In this document: positions 36,646 through 45,504 of the stretch, piece by piece
How positions within the stretch are numbered: the first letter of the stretch is position 1
Layout of the letters: each line of letters opens with the position of its first letter
Assembly: GCA_963740945.1 (NCBI GenBank)
Contig: CAVUGE010000043.1
Coordinates: forward strand, 1 to 64,000
Source: CAVQBP01 sp963740945
Lineage (GTDB): Bacteria > Bacteroidota > Ignavibacteria > Ignavibacteriales > Ignavibacteriaceae
DNA: 64,000 nucleotides
Reading direction: 5' to 3'
Program-made: the position numbers and the translations under genes
The notes under the pieces: generated by a model
What the model saw: the letters and a program-made list of their open reading frames with translations, nothing else
Database searches by the model: none
Told to the model about the DNA's origin: nothing

Positions 36646-38190
36646 ATGAAAAAAAATAAAAATCGTTTATTAGTAATTGCACTTGCGGAAGCAACCTTTG
36701 ACTTGATCATTCCATGGATGAACTCAGGAGAATTACCCACATTTAAGAAGTTTTTTGATGAGGGATCCTCTGGTATATTAGAGTCCTCCGTACCTATGAT
36801 CACCCCTCAAATGTGGGGCAGTATTTTAACAGGAAAAAATTCTGGCCGTCATGGTTTATTTGATTTTTGGCAGAGAGGGAACGACGGAAAATTTAAAGAG
36901 GTAAACGGTTCACAAGTTAAAGCTAAACCCATCTGGAATATTTTAAGTGATAATAATATATACTCAGGGATTGTGAATATTCCTTTTACATATCCTCCGC
37001 AAAAAATTAAAGGTTTTATGATCTCCGGTGAAGATGCTCCGGGTGCACACCGTTCTATTGCATATCCAAATAATCTTTATGATGAAATAATAAAAGAATT
37101 TGGGAGGTACCGGCTGAAAGATATTTTCCCTGGCGGAAGAAAAAAAGAAGACTATCTAACATTAATTGAAGAAGATGTACAAAAACAAACGGATGTTTTA
37201 TCCTATTTAATTGAAAACAAAGATTGGGATTTTTTTATGATTTTTTATAGTGCTACAGCTATTGCACAGCACTATTTTTGGAAAGACATGCAGTTGCAAA
37301 CTAACGGATATAAAGATATAATTAAAACAGCATATAAATCATTGGATGCTGCGCTTGATCGTTTAATTAAAGCTGCAGGTTCAAATACCAATATATTTAT
37401 TTTTTCGGAATGCGGAGCCGGTCCTCTCACTTCGGGAATTCAAATTAATACCTGGCTTCAAAAAGAAGGTTTTTTGACTTATAAAAAGACAAATGGAAAT
37501 GCGTATTCGGATGATAAGCAGCAGGCATTTAAAGAATCTTTTATCCGTTCAAAAATTTCCGGCTTTAGAAAAAATGTTCAAGTTTATATTCCTAAATCAT
37601 GGTTCTTTTTTGCAAACAAAAATGTGCATTGGCTAAAAAGTTGGATACAAACTTATCTTGCCGGATCAGATATAGATTGGAATAAAACGAATGCATTTTC
37701 GCGAGGAAAGGAAGGGGATATTTTTATCAACCTTAAAGGGAGAGATCCGAATGGAATAGTTGAACAGCAGAATTATGACCATGTGAGGGATCAAATTATT
37801 GAAAAATTTTCCGCCCTTCTAAATCCTTCAACAGGAGAAAGGGTTGTTAGTAAAATTTATAAACGGGAAGAATTATATAGCGGTCCTTATTTAGAGTTTG
37901 CACCGGATTTAATTATAGAATTTGTTAACAATGCTTACATGCCTTCTGAAAATGATAAAAATAAAGATTCAATTTTTGTAGAAAGATGGCGGGAAAATAT
38001 GAACTGGCCAACTTCTGGGAGTCACAGAATTGACGGGATCCTTTTAGCATTGGGTCCGGATATTGCTAAAAACAAAAAGATAGATAATGCAAGAATTATT
38101 GACATGGCCCCAACCTGGTTACATCTGCTGAATCAAAATATTCCAAATGATTTGGATGGAAAAGTTATTGAGGAGATTTTAAATAAATAA
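36646..38190 (+). CDS. Alkaline-phosphatase-superfamily protein 2 (altered active site)
   Basis: This 514-residue phosphodiesterase/nucleotide-pyrophosphatase-like protein reads IALAEATFDLI...GELPTFKKF, SSVPMITPQMWGSILTGKNS, GRHGLFDFW, YSATAIAQHYFWKDM, FSECGAGP, SGSHRIDGILLALGPDI and IIDMAPTWLHLL. By hand alignment the nucleophile Thr is present (T53) but the first metal Asp is A14, the DxxxH Asp is Ala, and the SDHG pair is E-C; the GxH His is kept. Of the four paralogues it looks most like canonical family members outside the active site. It precedes the aldo/keto reductases by 34 nt. Confidence 0.8.
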   Translation: MKKNKNRLLVIALAEATFDLIIPWMNSGELPTFKKFFDEGSSGILESSVPMITPQMWGSILTGKNSGRHGLFDFWQRGNDGKFKEVNGSQVKAKPIWNILSDNNIYSGIVNIPFTYPPQKIKGFMISGEDAPGAHRSIAYPNNLYDEIIKEFGRYRLKDIFPGGRKKEDYLTLIEEDVQKQTDVLSYLIENKDWDFFMIFYSATAIAQHYFWKDMQLQTNGYKDIIKTAYKSLDAALDRLIKAAGSNTNIFIFSECGAGPLTSGIQINTWLQKEGFLTYKKTNGNAYSDDKQQAFKESFIRSKISGFRKNVQVYIPKSWFFFANKNVHWLKSWIQTYLAGSDIDWNKTNAFSRGKEGDIFINLKGRDPNGIVEQQNYDHVRDQIIEKFSALLNPSTGERVVSKIYKREELYSGPYLEFAPDLIIEFVNNAYMPSENDKNKDSIFVERWRENMNWPTSGSHRIDGILLALGPDIAKNKKIDNARIIDMAPTWLHLLNQNIPNDLDGKVIEEILNK

Positions 38191-38224
38191 ATAATTAAAC
38201 AAGAATTTTTATAAAAAATAATTT

Positions 38225-39217
38225 ATGAAATATAAAAATTTTGGAAGTACTGATTTAAAGGTTTCAGAAATAGGTTTAGGGTGTCAATCACTTGGAGGAG
38301 GATTATATTATAAAGATAATAACGAATCTATAAAAGTACTGCATAAAGCTTTAGACTACGGAATTAATTTCTTTGATGTATCTGATCATCATAGTTTAGG
38401 ACAAAGCGAAGAACTTCTTGGCAAAGCATTTAAAAATCGAAGGGATAAGGTCATCATAACAAGCAAAGCAGGGCTTAAATATACACAAACCGGATTTCTT
38501 GCACTTAGATTAAGAGCTTTAGCAAGGCCATTTAGCAGTTTATTATATCCCGTTAAAAATTCTCTACATTATTTTAGAGCTTCTCAATTGCGTTTTGATT
38601 ATTCTGGAGAATATCTAACTAAAATTGTTGAAAAAAGTTTAGTAAGGCTTCAAACCGATTATTTGGATCTATTTCAATTGTATAAACCTTCTGCAGATGT
38701 TATTAGACAGGGTGAATTTATAGGAACACTAGAAAAATTAAAAACTCAAGGGAAAATAAGATACTATGGAATTACATGTCTTAATGTTAATGACGCTGTT
38801 CTATGTCTAAAATTCTCTAATATTTCTTCTCTTCAAGTTGCAATAAGTTTAATTGATCAAGAAGCAATTAGTAAATTGATTCCCCTTATAAAGGAAAAAA
38901 ATCTTGGACTTATTGCCCGTCATCCTAGGGCAATTGGGCTTTTTACAAAAAATAGAGATGATATTATGGGAGACAGTTCTGTTTTTTCAAAAAAAGAATT
39001 TGAACAAAGAAAAAATAAAGCAGCTAAATTTCAGTTTCTTATGAAAGAGAACCGAACAATTGCCCAAGCTGCAATTCAGTTTGTCCTTCAGCTTGATGGC
39101 ATTTCTGTTGTACTTCCCCGGGCAGTTAATCAGGAAGAGTTAGATGAAAATGTCGGTTCATTATCCGCACCCCAACTTACTGAATTGGAAAATAATAAAA
39201 TTAATTCAATAACTTAA
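38225..39217 (+). CDS. Aldo/keto reductase 1 (catalytic Tyr and His exchanged)
   Basis: This 330-residue TIM-barrel reductase belongs to the same family as the next two genes. AKRs use an Asp-Tyr-Lys-His tetrad with NADPH. Here D51 (NFFD) and K81 (TSK) are present, but the Tyr position is H56 (DHHSLG; its neighbour has DHYSLG with Y56) and the His position is Y153 (FQLYKP; its neighbour has FQLHKP with H153). The two residues are thus reciprocally exchanged. An insertion of about 40 residues with RPFxxxxYPxK is shared by AKR1 and AKR2. Substrate unknown, probably a sugar intermediate. Confidence 0.88.
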   Translation: MKYKNFGSTDLKVSEIGLGCQSLGGGLYYKDNNESIKVLHKALDYGINFFDVSDHHSLGQSEELLGKAFKNRRDKVIITSKAGLKYTQTGFLALRLRALARPFSSLLYPVKNSLHYFRASQLRFDYSGEYLTKIVEKSLVRLQTDYLDLFQLYKPSADVIRQGEFIGTLEKLKTQGKIRYYGITCLNVNDAVLCLKFSNISSLQVAISLIDQEAISKLIPLIKEKNLGLIARHPRAIGLFTKNRDDIMGDSSVFSKKEFEQRKNKAAKFQFLMKENRTIAQAAIQFVLQLDGISVVLPRAVNQEELDENVGSLSAPQLTELENNKINSIT

Positions 39218-39257
39218 TTTTGTTTAAAAAATTAAAGGAAAAAATTTATAGTGCTAA

Positions 39258-40259
39258 ATGAATTACAGGAAGCTTGGTAAATCTGATTTAATGGTTTCTG
39301 AAATTGGTTTCGGGTGTCAATCAATAGGAGGCGGACTTTATTATAAAGATAATAGTGAATCCATAAAGATTTTGAATATGGCTTTTGATGCTGGAGTTAA
39401 TTTTTTTGATACTTCCGATCATTATTCTTTAGGTGAAAGTGAAAAATTATTGGGAAAAACTTTTAAAGGGAAAAGAGATAAAATTATTATTGGAACCAAA
39501 GCAGGAACTTTATATTCTCAGCCTGCATTCGTTGCTTTAAAATTTAGGTTTATTTTAAGACCGTTCGGAAAATATATGTACCCGCTTAAAATTTCTTTTC
39601 ACAAAATGCGAGCTAAACAAAAAAGAAAAGATTTTTCATCTAAATATTTAATCAAAGCAATTGAAAAAAGTTTAAAACGTCTTCAAACAGATTATATAGA
39701 TCTCTTTCAGCTGCATAAACCTTCTGAGGAAATTCTAAAAAATGGGGAGTTTATTGAGACTTTGGAGTTGCTTAAAAAGCAGGGGAAAATTAGATATTAT
39801 GGAATATCATGTGCGGAAAATGAAGATGCATTTATTTATATGAATTATCCCGGAATTACTTCAATCCAAATAACGATAAATCTATTAGATAATTCTCATG
39901 TTGAAAATATTCTTAAGGCAGCAGCGGCAAATGGAAAAGGCTTGATAGCCAGAAATCCGCGGGCCCAGGGACATTTGACAAAGGAATTGACTGATATCAT
40001 GGCCGAGACTTATGCCAAGAATTTAAATGAATTCGAAAATAAAAAAGAAACATCGAAAAAATTTAACTTTCTTGTGAAAAATAAAAGAACTTTGGCGCAA
40101 GCTGCCATTCAATATGTTCTTAGTTATAAACAGGTGTCCACGGCAATACCGCGTTCAGTTAATAACATCCAATTGAAGGAAGTTCTTGGAACTTTGAATG
40201 CTGTACCGTTGGAAGATTCTGAACTTTCAAAAATATATTCAATACAAACATCAATTTGA
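39258..40259 (+). CDS. Aldo/keto reductase 2 (intact catalytic tetrad)
   Basis: This 333-residue AKR has the full tetrad D51, Y56 (DHYSLG), K81 (GTK), H153 (FQLHKP) and the cofactor-side C-terminal motifs RTLAQAAIQYVLS and STAIPRSVN. It is strongly similar to the gene before it throughout, so the pair arose by tandem duplication. It overlaps the third copy by 4 nt. Role inferred: NADPH-dependent reduction of a sugar or keto-sugar in glycan precursor synthesis. Confidence 0.9.
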   Translation: MNYRKLGKSDLMVSEIGFGCQSIGGGLYYKDNSESIKILNMAFDAGVNFFDTSDHYSLGESEKLLGKTFKGKRDKIIIGTKAGTLYSQPAFVALKFRFILRPFGKYMYPLKISFHKMRAKQKRKDFSSKYLIKAIEKSLKRLQTDYIDLFQLHKPSEEILKNGEFIETLELLKKQGKIRYYGISCAENEDAFIYMNYPGITSIQITINLLDNSHVENILKAAAANGKGLIARNPRAQGHLTKELTDIMAETYAKNLNEFENKKETSKKFNFLVKNKRTLAQAAIQYVLSYKQVSTAIPRSVNNIQLKEVLGTLNAVPLEDSELSKIYSIQTSI

Positions 40260-41257
40260 ATATGGAATATAGGACTTTTGGAAAAACCGGTTTAAGCATT
40301 TCAGCTATTGGAATGGGCTGCTCCGGAATCGGAAAAAGTTTACATCATCGAGATGATGAAGAATCTTTAAAAACTTTAAGCAAAGCATTTGAGTCTGGAA
40401 TTAACTTTTTCGATACTGCACCAAATTATAGTAATGGAGAAAGTGAAATATTAATTGCAGGAGCATTGGGAGTCTATCGTGATAAAATAATTATTTCAAC
40501 AAAAGTAGGTACAACTTCTACAACAATTGGAAAGTTAGCAAAAAAAATCAAACCCTATTTGAAACCGGTTAAAAATATTTTAAATCCTCTGAAATATTCA
40601 TTACCAAATATATACAAATCACAAAGACGCCATGATTTTTCGGCAGATTTTATTATTAAAACCGTTGAAGGAAGTTTGAGGAGGCTGCAAACTGATTATG
40701 TAGATTTATTATTACTTCATCATCCTTCAGATGAAATTTTAGAATCGGGTGATTTTTGTAAAACTTTTGAAATACTTAAATCGCAAGGTAAAATTAGGTT
40801 TTATGGAATATCATGTGATTCGGTTGAGCATGCTTTTCTAAGTTTAAAACTTCCTAATATTTCGGCTATACAAATTGAATTGAGCATGATTGATCAAGAA
40901 CCAATATCGGAATTATTACCTATAGCGTTGGAAAAAAACATTGGTGTTATTGCAAGACTTCCTCTTGGCAAAGGGCTTTTGGCAGATCATAATTCAGAAA
41001 CCAAAGCGGAAAAATGGGCATACGATAAAAATTTATTAATCGAAAGAAAAAGTAGAGCCGATAAATTCCAATTCCTAATAAATAAAAACAGAACAATGGC
41101 TCAAAGTGCGCTGCAATTCGTACTTCGGCAAAAAGGAGTTTCAAGCGCTTTACCTGGTTTTAATAATAGAATTCATTTGGAAGAAAACATAAAAACATTC
41201 GATGTCCCGCAGATTACTAGTGAGGAGATTAATAAAATTCGTTCAATGGAATTATAG
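40256..41257 (+). CDS. Aldo/keto reductase 3 (intact catalytic tetrad)
   Basis: This 333-residue AKR has D53 (NFFDTA), Y58 (PNYSNG), K83 (STK) and H155 (LLLHHP), all as expected, and SALQFVLRQKGVSSALPG near the C-terminus. It is more diverged from AKR1 and AKR2 than they are from each other. It overlaps the preceding gene by 4 nt, so translation is coupled. Three co-encoded AKRs suggest successive or parallel reductions in one pathway, or a heteromeric enzyme with AKR1 as a modified partner. Both are inference. Confidence 0.9.
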   Translation: MNMEYRTFGKTGLSISAIGMGCSGIGKSLHHRDDEESLKTLSKAFESGINFFDTAPNYSNGESEILIAGALGVYRDKIIISTKVGTTSTTIGKLAKKIKPYLKPVKNILNPLKYSLPNIYKSQRRHDFSADFIIKTVEGSLRRLQTDYVDLLLLHHPSDEILESGDFCKTFEILKSQGKIRFYGISCDSVEHAFLSLKLPNISAIQIELSMIDQEPISELLPIALEKNIGVIARLPLGKGLLADHNSETKAEKWAYDKNLLIERKSRADKFQFLINKNRTMAQSALQFVLRQKGVSSALPGFNNRIHLEENIKTFDVPQITSEEINKIRSMEL

Positions 41258-41399
41258 ATAAGTTTCTTTACCTACTCTCCTTTATTGTTTTTATTGGTAT
41301 TAAATAATTAAATAAAGAAAACCGATAAAGATGTAACAGGGATAATTTCAAATGTGGATATGAAGAAAAAAAAGAAATAAATTATCATTTATTTACAAC

Positions 41400-42410
41400 A
41401 TGAATAGAAAAGTTGTTTTAGCCCTAAAGATTTTTTTTACTTCGATCATTCTTGCTTATATCTTTATAAGGATCCCTTTCTATGAGATTGTAAAAAATCT
41501 TTCATCGGTGAATTTATTTTTATTTATTTTATCTCTTTTATTAAACATCCCTGTTATTCTTCTTTCCACATTCCAAACAAAATATTTAACATCAATCCAG
41601 AAGATGGCGATATCTTTCAAAGAAATACTAAAAATATATTTAACGACAAGTTTTTATTCCCTGTTTCTTCCCGGGTCTCTATCAGGAGGTGCTATTAAAT
41701 GGTATAAATTTAGAAAGCATGGATCAAAATCTGCCGCTGCAGTGGTGGTTGTTTTTAACCGGTACCTTGAATTATTTATAATAATCTTTTTGGGATTACT
41801 TTTTTCAATTCCCACCGTAATTAATAGTCAATATGAATATTTATTGCCCATCTGGGCAGTTGCACTATTATTATTATGTGCAAGTTACATTTTCCTTTTA
41901 AATACGAATGCCTTGATGAAAATGGAAAAAGTATTTAACAAAATCCCAATGCCTTTATCGCTTAAAAATAAGTCTGGGAATTTATTCAAAGCTATGCAAG
42001 AATTTCAAAATCTTGTTCTAAAAGACCATATTGAAATATTATCGATAATGTTTTTATACCATTTCCTGAATATAATATCGTTTTATTTAATAGCGTTATC
42101 CATAAATGTTTCATTAAACATTTTGGTTTTAGGCTGGATAAGGTCAATTGTAACTATTTCAAACATAATTCCTGTTTCCTATTCCGGATTAGGTGTTCGG
42201 GAAGGGGTTATAATTTACTTGTTTCACTATTATAGTATTCCGGCTAGTGAAGCACTCGTAATATCCCTGCTTACTTTTGCCAAGAATTTGTCAATTCCAT
42301 TGTCAGGAGGCTTAATTGAATTAAAAGATTTTTTATCTAGCAGATATTATAAATCAACTTATAAACCTAACAATTTAACCATAAAACAAAATATTGATAA
42401 CAATGAATAG
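41400..42410 (+). CDS. Flippase-like domain (UPF0104/LPG synthase TM) membrane protein 1
   Basis: This 336-residue inner-membrane protein has about eight helices. Family signatures are FLPGSLSGGAIKWYKFRKHGSK (split near 93-114), VVFNRYLELFI, and the late PVSYSGLGVREGVIIYLF. This is the lysylphosphatidylglycerol-synthase TM/AglD/YbhN family, whose members are proposed to move or recognise lipid-linked substrates. No synthetase domain is attached. It is a tandem paralogue of the next gene. In a locus lacking Wzx it may take the place of a flippase, but this is not established. Confidence 0.85.
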   Translation: MNRKVVLALKIFFTSIILAYIFIRIPFYEIVKNLSSVNLFLFILSLLLNIPVILLSTFQTKYLTSIQKMAISFKEILKIYLTTSFYSLFLPGSLSGGAIKWYKFRKHGSKSAAAVVVVFNRYLELFIIIFLGLLFSIPTVINSQYEYLLPIWAVALLLLCASYIFLLNTNALMKMEKVFNKIPMPLSLKNKSGNLFKAMQEFQNLVLKDHIEILSIMFLYHFLNIISFYLIALSINVSLNILVLGWIRSIVTISNIIPVSYSGLGVREGVIIYLFHYYSIPASEALVISLLTFAKNLSIPLSGGLIELKDFLSSRYYKSTYKPNNLTIKQNIDNNE

Positions 42411-42573
42411 CATATTCTCATTACAGCAAGGATTTCTTTTAGCGTATTAAAATTTGTAATAATTTCGAATATTAAAAAAAACCTTTTTTAAAGAATAAAA
42501 TTTTATAAGTTGTAGAATATTTTGTACACTGAATTTATACTTGTGTTAATATACTTGGAAAAAATAATAGAAT

Positions 42574-43551
42574 ATGAATAAGAAAATTGTTCTTGCATTC
42601 AAACTTATTGTAACTTCTTTATTACTTAGTTATATTTTTTTCAAAATTCCCTTCAATAAAATTATAATAACTCTGTCTTCTGTAAATCCGATCTTATTTT
42701 TTTCATCAGTATTTCTCGTTCTTATTGTTTTATTTCTTTCATGCGAGCAAACGAAATACTTAACAAAAATTCAGAAAATTTTTATATCATATAGTGAAAT
42801 AGTGAAGATCTACTTTACGACAGCATTTTATTCCCTATTTCTTCCCGGTGCTGTATCTGGCGGAGCTGTTAAATGGTATAAATTTGCTAAATATGGCTCG
42901 AAATCTTCAGCCGCCGCAGTTGTTCTCTTTAACAGGTATCTTGAAACGTTCATCGTCGCTATTTTGGGTATACTTTATTCAATACCGACTTTAATTAAAT
43001 CGAACCTTGGATATTTATTATGGGTATGGACAGCTGTTATGATTCTATTATTATTAAGTTATTATTTACTGATAAATGATAAAGTTTTTAAGAGAATTTC
43101 GAAAGGACTTATAAAATTTCCAATGCCTTCATTTGTTAAAAAGAGAGCTATTCGCTTATTAGATGCAATTGGAGAATTTCAAAATATTACATTAAAAGAT
43201 CATTTTGAAATTCTCGGTATAATGCTTACTTACCATGTCATAGATATTTTATCTTTTTATCTTGTTGCACAATCCATAAATGTTACTGTGAATTTTTTCG
43301 TATTGGGCTGGATTGCTTCGGTGGTAACTCTTTCATCCCTGGCGCCCATCTCTTATGCGGGATTGGGGCTTAGAGAGGGAATTTTAGTTTATATCCTTCG
43401 TTATTATGGAGTATCTCCGCATGAAGCATTGGTTATTTCTTTTCTGGCTTTTACGAAGGATTTGTCTGTTCCGATAATCGGAGGAATTCTGGAATTAAAA
43501 GAATTTTTACTTGGCAAAAGTTACAAATCAATTGAAGAAACAAAAGGTTGA
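42574..43551 (+). CDS. Flippase-like domain (UPF0104/LPG synthase TM) membrane protein 2
   Basis: This 325-residue paralogue of the preceding gene shares the start NKKIVLAFKLIVTSLLLSYI, FLPGAVSGGAVKWYKFAKYG, LFNRYLETFI and PISYAGLGLREGILVYIL at matching positions. It has about eight membrane helices and no attached catalytic domain. Two such proteins in a row may work as a pair. The 163-nt gap from paralogue 1 is AT-rich with no clear terminator. The role in lipid-linked glycan movement is inference. Confidence 0.85.
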   Translation: MNKKIVLAFKLIVTSLLLSYIFFKIPFNKIIITLSSVNPILFFSSVFLVLIVLFLSCEQTKYLTKIQKIFISYSEIVKIYFTTAFYSLFLPGAVSGGAVKWYKFAKYGSKSSAAAVVLFNRYLETFIVAILGILYSIPTLIKSNLGYLLWVWTAVMILLLLSYYLLINDKVFKRISKGLIKFPMPSFVKKRAIRLLDAIGEFQNITLKDHFEILGIMLTYHVIDILSFYLVAQSINVTVNFFVLGWIASVVTLSSLAPISYAGLGLREGILVYILRYYGVSPHEALVISFLAFTKDLSVPIIGGILELKEFLLGKSYKSIEETKG

Positions 43552-43650
43552 TTTGCTGCACCTTAATTCATTTTTATTCTCTATTTTTAGATAAAACATT
43601 TATAACGTTATATCTTTACTTTAAGAAAACTTAAAATACTTGAACGATTT

Positions 43651-44544
43651 TTGAAAGAAGAAAAATTAGTTGTAATTATTGTTCTTAATTACAATAATAA
43701 AACCGACACTTTGATTTCTCTGGAGAGCATATCCAAACTGGAATACTCCCCTTTCGAAATAGTCTTGATTGACAACGGTTCCCAGGATAATTCATTTGAA
43801 GATTTAAAAGATAAATATTCTAACATACACTTGATATTAAGTAAAAAGAATCTCGGTGTTTCGGGAGGACGAAATCTAGGTATTAAATATGCAAATGAAA
43901 ACTTCAATTACGATTTTCTCTTTTTTCTCGACAATGATATTGCGATTGAATCAAATGCATTGTCCGAAATGGTCGGTTCTTTTGATTCGGCAAATAAAAT
44001 TGGTATTGTCTCCCCAAAATGTTATGTAAGAAATACTGGTGTAATCAAGTATGCAGGCGGAATGTCAATTAACTTTTCTACGGGACTTATTAGTGACATC
44101 GGAGGTGGGCAGGAAGATAAGGGACAGTTTGATGAGTCTGTGTTTATAACTGCTTCCGGCGGTTTGTGCTTGATTAGTAGAGATGTAATAAATAAAGTTA
44201 GAGGATTTGATGAAAAATTTTATCCTTATGGTTGGGAAGATGTTGATTTTTCAATAAGAGCACGAAAAGCTGGCTTTAAGATTTTTTACAATTACAAAGC
44301 CATTATCTATCATAAAGGAGGTAAAATAGGTAGAAGTGAAAAAAATGATCAATATGAATACTCTAAATTAAAGAATTATTTTACTCTTATTCGCATGCAT
44401 GCAAATATTTTTCAGATATTTATAATTCTTTTAATATTTCCTTTTAGGATTTTGTTAATTGCAACAAAAGAAATTTTGAACAAATCGCCAAGAGAGATTT
44501 TCTCTCCACTAAGGGGCTTTTTGTCGCTTAAGTCGAAATCATGA
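43651..44544 (+). CDS. Glycosyltransferase family 2 (rhamnosyltransferase-like)
   Basis: This 297-residue GT-A enzyme (TTG start) has IVLNYNNKTDTLISLESI at about 10-27, LIDNGSQDNS, the metal-binding LDNDIAI (DxD) at about 92-98, and YGWEDVDFSIRARKAGF at about 190-206 (the catalytic ED). A C-terminal membrane-proximal helix region lies at about 250-275 (IFQIFIILLIFPF). The layout matches WbbL-like rhamnosyl/other GT2s. It overlaps the following GT2 gene by 4 nt, so the two are coupled. Confidence 0.9.
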   Translation: MKEEKLVVIIVLNYNNKTDTLISLESISKLEYSPFEIVLIDNGSQDNSFEDLKDKYSNIHLILSKKNLGVSGGRNLGIKYANENFNYDFLFFLDNDIAIESNALSEMVGSFDSANKIGIVSPKCYVRNTGVIKYAGGMSINFSTGLISDIGGGQEDKGQFDESVFITASGGLCLISRDVINKVRGFDEKFYPYGWEDVDFSIRARKAGFKIFYNYKAIIYHKGGKIGRSEKNDQYEYSKLKNYFTLIRMHANIFQIFIILLIFPFRILLIATKEILNKSPREIFSPLRGFLSLKSKS

Positions 44545-45467
44545 TGAATGTGTACAGTGACATAAAAGATTCTTCTAAAATTCAAGATTGCGTATTGAGT
44601 GTGATAATACCATTCTATGGTGACAAACAAGAATTATTTAAATGTCTAAAAGGAATTCATTTACAAAATTTTAATAAACCTTATGAACTAATCATTGTAG
44701 AAAGTGGAAACGATCCGCAGGTAAAACAAACTCTGGAGTTTTTTCCAAATTCATTTTTGATTTCCTCTTCCACATTGTTAAATCGAGCGAAAGCAAGAAA
44801 TGCTGGAGCTAAAAAAGCACACTCCGATTTCTTGGTTTTCCTTGATGCGGATTGTGTCCCGTTGCCAAATTGGCTTTCAGAAGCATATTCCTCTTTTAAA
44901 AATAATAGTGAAATTGTAGTTGGGACGATAATTAACTTATACCCGTTTCATCCTATTGCATCAGTTGATAATTTATTGCAGTTCACGGATTTTCAAAAGC
45001 ATAGTTCATCCAAAAATATCAGTCACTTTTCCGGTACCAATTTTGGCATTACCAAAAAATTATTTAAAGAGACAGGCGGTTATTGTGAAGAATTAACATT
45101 GGGAGAAGATATCAAATTTAGCCAGTCTGCTATAAGAAAATGCGAAGGTAAAATTTATTTTAATAGTGCGATGATAGTTAAACATGCCGGAAGAAAAAAT
45201 TATATGGAATTTTTTGAGCATAATAAAGCCTTTGGCTTTTACAGAGGTTATCTTAATTTAAAAATTCCTTCTTCTGAAAATAAACTCAAAAGACTAAGAC
45301 TTTACCCAATCTATTTTGGAATTAAGAGATTTATATATATTTCAGTTAGAACAATACAATGGAACCCTGTCGGGGTTATAAGAATTATTTTTTATTTCCC
45401 TATCGTCATTTTGGGTTTATCAGCGTGGACAAACGGGTTCCGTAAAGGGCTGAATGAATCAAAGTAA
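44541..45467 (+). CDS. Glycosyltransferase family 2
   Basis: This 308-residue GT-A enzyme has VIIPFYGDKQELFKCLKGI at about 20-38, LIIVESGND, the DxD motif FLDADCVPLPNW (about 95-106) and the catalytic-base region LGEDIKFSQSAIRK (about 186-199). A C-terminal hydrophobic stretch (about 270-295) may dock it to the membrane. It starts 4 nt inside the previous GT2 gene and is followed by the Gfo/Idh/MocA gene after 37 nt. Donor sugar unknown. Confidence 0.9.
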   Translation: MMNVYSDIKDSSKIQDCVLSVIIPFYGDKQELFKCLKGIHLQNFNKPYELIIVESGNDPQVKQTLEFFPNSFLISSSTLLNRAKARNAGAKKAHSDFLVFLDADCVPLPNWLSEAYSSFKNNSEIVVGTIINLYPFHPIASVDNLLQFTDFQKHSSSKNISHFSGTNFGITKKLFKETGGYCEELTLGEDIKFSQSAIRKCEGKIYFNSAMIVKHAGRKNYMEFFEHNKAFGFYRGYLNLKIPSSENKLKRLRLYPIYFGIKRFIYISVRTIQWNPVGVIRIIFYFPIVILGLSAWTNGFRKGLNESK

Positions 45468-45504
45468 GCAAATTTCATAATCACAAATCATTATAGGAAT
45501 TTAG

